Position numbers and translations under genes: made by a program. DNA of 9,777 bases from Arenicella sp. (GTDB taxonomy: Bacteria > Pseudomonadota > Gammaproteobacteria > Arenicellales > Arenicellaceae). Each line of letters begins with the position of its first letter. Position 1 is the stretch's first letter. The notes under the pieces are model-generated. The model ran no database searches. It was not told the DNA's origin and worked only from the letters and a program-made list of their open reading frames with translations. The stretch spans positions 1 to 9,777 of the forward strand of contig JAHHOC010000095.1 of assembly GCA_018677115.1 (NCBI GenBank). Direction: 5' to 3'. Below, one piece after another: positions 6,314 through 9,777 of this stretch.

Positions 6314-6856
6314 CTACTTCGCTGCTCCTTCAAATATGATTTTAACCAGTCTGCTACTGATGCGGCAGGTATTCTCTTCCATCTTGAACTGATCATGGTA
6401 CTCGGCGATTGCCATGGGTTCCTTAACCGTGTTTTTTCCTTCACCATAGGACGCCGCATCGACGCCCCATACCACCACATAACTGATGCCCTCAGCTGTG
6501 TCCACACCGGTGACTTTGATATGCACCACATTACTGAAGTGACGCACCACAGTTTCCTCACCCCGATCAAGCAAAGCGCGGCTAATCGCTTCGCGGCCGA
6601 CCAGTCTGGGACCCCCTTCAATCTGAAATGACGCATCTTGCGTCATCAGGTCAGCGTATTCTTCAAGCAATAACCTGTCCCTTGAGTACGGATAGCGATT
6701 GGCGGTTCGGGTGCAGGCATCAATTGTTTTCTGCTGCAGACACTGCGCGTCGCCCGCCTGGCATTGATTGTAGTAGTTATTTATAGTTTCGCCATAAATC
6801 CCGCAGGCAGACAGGTTTAACATGGTCAGCAGAACGGCAAATGTTTTGATTTTCAT
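6314..6856 (-). CDS. Lipoprotein with a SnoaL/NTF2-like domain
   Basis: A 180-residue predicted lipoprotein. The signal peptide ends in the lipobox LSAC (15-18), so Cys18 would be lipidated. A Cys-rich linker follows (Cys32, Cys39, Cys48), then a domain from about residue 62 with the SnoaL/NTF2 pattern: LLEEYADLMTQDASFQIEGG, LVGREAISRAL, VVRHFSNVVHIKV and a C-terminal beta-rich part. NTF2-like folds hold small hydrophobic ligands and are sometimes enzymes (isomerases, cyclases), but no catalytic set can be assigned here. Cys164 lies in the domain and could pair with a linker cysteine. Position +2 after Cys18 is Ile, not Asp, so outer-membrane sorting is likely by the usual rule. It starts 33 bases after the symporter stop and may share its transcript. 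No clear ribosome binding site is visible. Confidence 0.75.
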   Translation of the reverse strand: MKIKTFAVLLTMLNLSACGIYGETINNYYNQCQAGDAQCLQQKTIDACTRTANRYPYSRDRLLLEEYADLMTQDASFQIEGGPRLVGREAISRALLDRGEETVVRHFSNVVHIKVTGVDTAEGISYVVVWGVDAASYGEGKNTVKEPMAIAEYHDQFKMEENTCRISSRLVKIIFEGAAK

Positions 6857-6889
6857 ACTGTCGAGTTTACAAGTTTCTTATCTGTTGAC

Positions 6890-8347
6890 TTAGAACACAG
6901 TGGGCACAACAAAATTGGCGAAAACTATCAGCACCAGTACCGAGACAATATTTAATAACACGCCGGCCCGCACCATTTGATGCACTTTAATATGGCCGCT
7001 GGAAAAAACGATCGCATTGGGTGGAGTGGCCATGGGCAACATAAAGGCGCAGCTGGCTGCCATGGTCACCGGAATCACCATAGTTAACACCTGCTCATCA
7101 AGGCCGAGAGCAATCCCGGCAACAACAGGCACAAAAATTGCTGTCAGCGCCACATTGCTCATCAGCTCAGTCATGAACAGCATTATGGTGATTAACAGAG
7201 CTACAATAGCAAGCATGCTCAGCGCCTGGTTGGCAGATACCAGATCACCGATAAACTGAATAACCCCGGTCTGCGATAACGCCCCCGCAAGCGACAGGCC
7301 ACCTCCAAATAAAATCAGTATTCCCCAGGGTAACCGGGTGGTATCGTCCCATTGCAGAATAAAGCTGCCCTTATTTAAGCGGAAGGGAATACAGAATAAA
7401 GCCATAGCGGCAAGCAAGCTGATGCCAGCATCGCTAAGCTCAATGAATGGCATCCAGCGGTTGATAGAGGTGCGTAAAACCCATAGCGCGATAACAGTGA
7501 TGAAAATAATCAGCACGCGCCGCTCACGCGCCTGCAGGGTTCCTAATTTTGCCAGCTCTGATTCGATCACCTGTTGTGACTTGTCCAGCTGCGCCAGGCC
7601 GTTGGGGTAGACCAATTTGACCACCACCAAAAAAACCACCCCCAACATCAGTAGACTGAATGGAATGCCTACCAGCATCCATTGTAAAAAAGATATCTGC
7701 AGACCCATCTCGTTGTGCAGAAAGCCAACCGCAACCACATTCGGTGGAGTGCCAATGATGGTCGCGACCCCACCCACATTTGCTGCATAAGCGATCCCCA
7801 GCATCAGACTGAGCGCAAAGTTCCGCTCGGCGCCACTCAACCTGGCGCTGTCTGTCATCAACAGACTGATAACCGACAGCGCGATCGGCAGCATGACTAC
7901 GGTGGTAGCGGTGTTGCTGATCCACATGCTGAGGAATGCAGTCGCCAGCATGAATCCGAAAATGATCCGGTCCGGGCTGCTGCCGGTTAACCTGACGATG
8001 TTCAGGGCAATGCGTTTGTGCAAATTCACCTTCTCCAATGCCAGCGCCATCACGAAACCGCCGAAGAACAGGAACACGGTGGGGCTGCCATACTGCGAGG
8101 CGACATCTTTAATTTCCATCACGCCGACCAGCGGAAAAACTGTTATCGGCAACAACGCCGTTACCGAGATCGAGACCGCTTCGCTGATCCACCAAACAAT
8201 CATCCACACCGCAACTGCAATTACCTTATCCGCGGCCGGATTAAGCAATGTAAACGGCAGGTTATAGATCAGCAAAAACAACAACGGCCCCGCGATCAGC
8301 GCGGCTTTCTGTACTGACGAATAGGTTTTTTCCTGAACAACCTGCAT
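6890..8347 (-). CDS. DASS (SLC13) family sodium:anion symporter
   Basis: A 485-residue inner-membrane transporter of the divalent anion:Na+ symporter family, which takes up dicarboxylates such as succinate, or sulfate, with sodium. There are many hydrophobic helices and the inverted-repeat layout of the family. The first SNT motif is at 144-146 (WISNTATTVVMLP) and is followed by GTPPN (199-203). The second repeat has SNV instead of SNT at 397-399 (TELMSNVALTAIFVP), then ATPPN (440-444). An amphipathic charged loop lies at about 250-277. The substrate cannot be read from the sequence. The start is the ATG at 8347: an in-frame TGA lies shortly upstream, and there is no good ribosome binding site. 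It lies between an oxidoreductase gene (55-base gap, with palindromes) and a lipoprotein gene (33 bases downstream) on the same strand; the three could form an operon or two units. Confidence 0.9.
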   Translation of the reverse strand: MQVVQEKTYSSVQKAALIAGPLLFLLIYNLPFTLLNPAADKVIAVAVWMIVWWISEAVSISVTALLPITVFPLVGVMEIKDVASQYGSPTVFLFFGGFVMALALEKVNLHKRIALNIVRLTGSSPDRIIFGFMLATAFLSMWISNTATTVVMLPIALSVISLLMTDSARLSGAERNFALSLMLGIAYAANVGGVATIIGTPPNVVAVGFLHNEMGLQISFLQWMLVGIPFSLLMLGVVFLVVVKLVYPNGLAQLDKSQQVIESELAKLGTLQARERRVLIIFITVIALWVLRTSINRWMPFIELSDAGISLLAAMALFCIPFRLNKGSFILQWDDTTRLPWGILILFGGGLSLAGALSQTGVIQFIGDLVSANQALSMLAIVALLITIMLFMTELMSNVALTAIFVPVVAGIALGLDEQVLTMVIPVTMAASCAFMLPMATPPNAIVFSSGHIKVHQMVRAGVLLNIVSVLVLIVFANFVVPTVF

Positions 8348-8368
8348 TAGCTGGACGGCAAGCCATCA

Positions 8369-8388
8369 CCAAGCCACTAGTGGCTCGG
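8369..8388. repeat. 20-base palindrome (one mismatch) upstream of the symporter gene
   Basis: The core AGCCACTAGTGGCT (8372-8385) is a perfect 14-base palindrome, and it extends to 20 bases with one mismatched pair. It lies in the 55-base gap between the oxidoreductase stop and the symporter start. With no loop and no U-run, it looks more like a dimeric regulator site than a terminator, though a hairpin is possible. Confidence 0.45.
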
Positions 8389-8396
8389 CGCTTACT

Positions 8397-8408
8397 GCCT
8401 GATCAGGC
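8397..8408. repeat. 12-base perfect palindrome over the oxidoreductase stop codon
   Basis: GCCTGATCAGGC is a perfect palindrome containing the TGA stop of the oxidoreductase (8403-8405). It lies eight bases from the 20-base palindrome at 8369-8388. Together they may form paired hairpins or a double binding site. It is short and partly coding, so chance is a fair alternative. Confidence 0.3.
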
Positions 8409-9524
8409 TTTACCCGGATTGATCAGGTACTTCGCACCGGTCTTTTTGGCTACATATCTGGAAATATTTGACGGTTGCAGCACCTCTTTTAGTGACAATT
8501 CATCGACAAAACTGCTGGCAAATGTGGTGGTTATCTCATCTGCCACCCGCTGTCGCAACTTGCCGGCGCGTTCATGGCCGATACGTTGCAGGAAGCGCGG
8601 CAGCAACCAGCCACCCACTCCCCAGGACATCCCATAGCCACGATTCAATACCGTGGGCGCAGTGTTCAGCATCCCGTAGATGTAGACCTGCTTATGCTGT
8701 TCCGAACCATAGGTATTCAGACCCACTGCGTCTTTACTCAACACCTGTTCCATACACAGCAGGATATCACTGGCCAACTGCCCGCCACCCACTGCGTCAA
8801 ACCCCAGAGTTGCCCCGGTTTCATCAATAGCCTGAATCAGGTCTTTGATAAAACTGTCAGCAGACGAATCGACAATATAGCGGGCGCCGATGTCAGATAA
8901 TAAAGCTGCCTGCTCCTCTGTACGCACGATGTTTACCAGCGGCACGTCGTCCGCCAGGCAAATTTTATTCAGCATTTGGCCTAAATTGGAAGCGGCCGCA
9001 GTGTGTACCAGCGCACTATGGTTTTCCAGCTGCATGGTTTCAGTCATGCCCAGTGCAGTGAGCGGATTAACAAATGAGGAGGCCCCCTCTCGGGCGGTGG
9101 TTCCCTCATTTAATACCAGGCACATCGGTGCTGGAACGCAGGCAAACTGTGCATAACTGGCGCCGTGCGAAATGCCGACTGTTCTGCCGACCAGTTCCTC
9201 AGCGCCTTCACCGGCGGCAATTACCGTACCCGCCCCCTCATTGCCCACCGGCAGCGACTGGTCAAAACGTGACCTGACCATACCCAGCAAATGCTTCGGT
9301 ATCGGTGCCCTCAACACTGCGCCATCATCGGTGCTGGAAAGCTCCGCACTGGTAAGATCCGCAGGGCCGAATAATGGCCACATATCAGACGGATTGATGG
9401 GCGCCGCTTCCATACGGATCAGCACTTCACCCTTGCCCGGCGTAGGCGTTTCAACCTCCAGCAAGGCGAGTTCAAGTTCACCGCTTTGAGTGATTTTCGA
9501 TTGTAATTGCAGTCCGGTTGACAT
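8403..9524 (-). CDS. Zinc-independent MDR oxidoreductase (quinone/enoyl reductase type)
   Basis: A 373-residue medium-chain dehydrogenase/reductase. The N-terminal GroES-like domain shows GEVLIRMEAAPINPSDMWPL (residues 32-51), PVGNEGAGTVIAAG (92-105) and GASYAQFACVPA (121-132). The Rossmann domain begins near 170 with LVHTAAASNLGQMLNKIC in place of the usual GxGxxG, a pattern common in the quinone oxidoreductase and 2-enoyl thioester reductase branch. FDAVGGGQLASDIL (242-255) matches that branch. There is no cysteine cluster for structural zinc and no catalytic zinc set, so it should be an NAD(P)H-dependent reductase of an alkene, quinone or enoyl thioester; the substrate is unknown. Residues 51-90, between the two N-terminal motifs, form a longer insert than in many relatives. 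The ATG at 9524 has GGGAG five bases upstream, a strong site. Confidence 0.88.
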   Translation of the reverse strand: MSTGLQLQSKITQSGELELALLEVETPTPGKGEVLIRMEAAPINPSDMWPLFGPADLTSAELSSTDDGAVLRAPIPKHLLGMVRSRFDQSLPVGNEGAGTVIAAGEGAEELVGRTVGISHGASYAQFACVPAPMCLVLNEGTTAREGASSFVNPLTALGMTETMQLENHSALVHTAAASNLGQMLNKICLADDVPLVNIVRTEEQAALLSDIGARYIVDSSADSFIKDLIQAIDETGATLGFDAVGGGQLASDILLCMEQVLSKDAVGLNTYGSEQHKQVYIYGMLNTAPTVLNRGYGMSWGVGGWLLPRFLQRIGHERAGKLRQRVADEITTTFASSFVDELSLKEVLQPSNISRYVAKKTGAKYLINPGKA

Positions 9525-9689
9525 GGCGGCTCCCGCGAAAACAGTGTCGCGATTTTCGTTTTGTGAACCTGTGATTCTCTTTCATTCAATGCGCGCAGTG
9601 CAACAAAAATCGATGATATTGACCAACAATCCCTCAGTTGCTTAAATTCTTTGAGCAAATCAAGCAGCAAAGGCGAGCCAGTATCGGGA
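9525..9689 (-). promoter_or_regulatory. Upstream region of the oxidoreductase gene
   Basis: A 165-base AT-richer stretch presumed to hold the promoter. TATCAT on the minus strand (9613-9618) is a five-of-six -10 candidate without a good -35. An inverted repeat, CGAAAA (9536-9541) and TTTTCG (9553-9558) with an 11-base spacer, lies 12-34 bases before the start codon and could be an operator or a leader hairpin. A long minus-strand frame runs through this region and into the oxidoreductase gene, but it looks like a shadow. Confidence 0.3.
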
Positions 9690-9777
9690 TCAAATGCCAA
9701 TCCGGCTAGCGTGGAATGTTTGCAAGCGGTTAAGCGGTACAACAAAATCTTGATACACTCCAGCTTCTGCAATGGCG
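9690..9777 (-). CDS. Possible C-terminal end of an upstream gene, partial
   Basis: From the window edge one minus-strand frame reads about 28 codons to a TGA at 9690-9692 (AIAEAGVYQDFVVPLNRLQT and eight more residues, ending RIGI). It looks like real coding sequence with ordinary codon use, and would be the end of a gene upstream of the oxidoreductase on the same strand. A second frame, open from the edge to 9419, competes for the same bases but ends well inside the oxidoreductase gene, and its residues there match its shadow. I do not recognise a family from so short a piece. Confidence 0.35.
   Translation of the reverse strand, partial: AIAEAGVYQDFVVPLNRLQTFHASRIGI

Noticed and set aside
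7893..8267. Plus-strand frame of 124 codons opposite the symporter
   Set aside because: It mirrors a hydrophobic transporter and has no start site or family resemblance.
9419..9772. Minus-strand frame of 117 codons before the oxidoreductase
   Set aside because: It needs a TTG start or one outside the window, overlaps the oxidoreductase by about 100 bases in another frame, and its tail is a shadow of that gene.

Overview
All the genes I can support in this window lie on the minus strand, so biological order runs from high to low coordinates. The protein families suggest a gammaproteobacterium, probably marine: a TonB2-type energy cluster with a DUF3450 protein and TtpC, a bacterial glutamyl-tRNA synthetase, and a DASS-type anion symporter. 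I cannot name the genus. No insertion sequence with a transposase, tRNA, rRNA or CRISPR array is visible.

Layout from the upstream end. At 9690-9777 there may be the last codons of a gene that starts outside the window. At 8403-9524 is a zinc-free medium-chain dehydrogenase/reductase of the quinone oxidoreductase/enoyl reductase type. After two palindromes, 6890-8347 encodes a DASS (SLC13) sodium:dicarboxylate/sulfate-type symporter, and 33 bases further on 6314-6856 encodes a lipoprotein with a SnoaL/NTF2-like domain. At 4732-6147 is gltX, which has its own candidate -10 box. About 690 bases without a convincing gene follow (4038-4731). This gap holds inverted repeats and several short coding-like but interrupted frames, and is the least explained part of the window.

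The left 4 kb is one six-gene operon: DUF3450 periplasmic protein, TtpC-like MotA/TolQ/ExbB protein, ExbB, ExbD, TonB and the N-terminal part of a TPR protein cut by the window edge. This order is that of the TonB2 systems described in Vibrio and related gammaproteobacteria. ExbB and ExbD would use the proton-motive force, TonB would carry the energy across the periplasm to outer-membrane receptors, and TtpC (plus probably DUF3450 and the TPR protein) would form the extra periplasmic part of this variant. No TonB-dependent receptor lies in the window, so the substrate is unknown.

I found no convincing undescribed system. The points most worth a second look are the unexplained 690-base gap, a cysteine pair in the TonB C-terminal domain, a 15-codon reading frame that ends exactly against the exbD start, and the poorly understood DUF3450 component.
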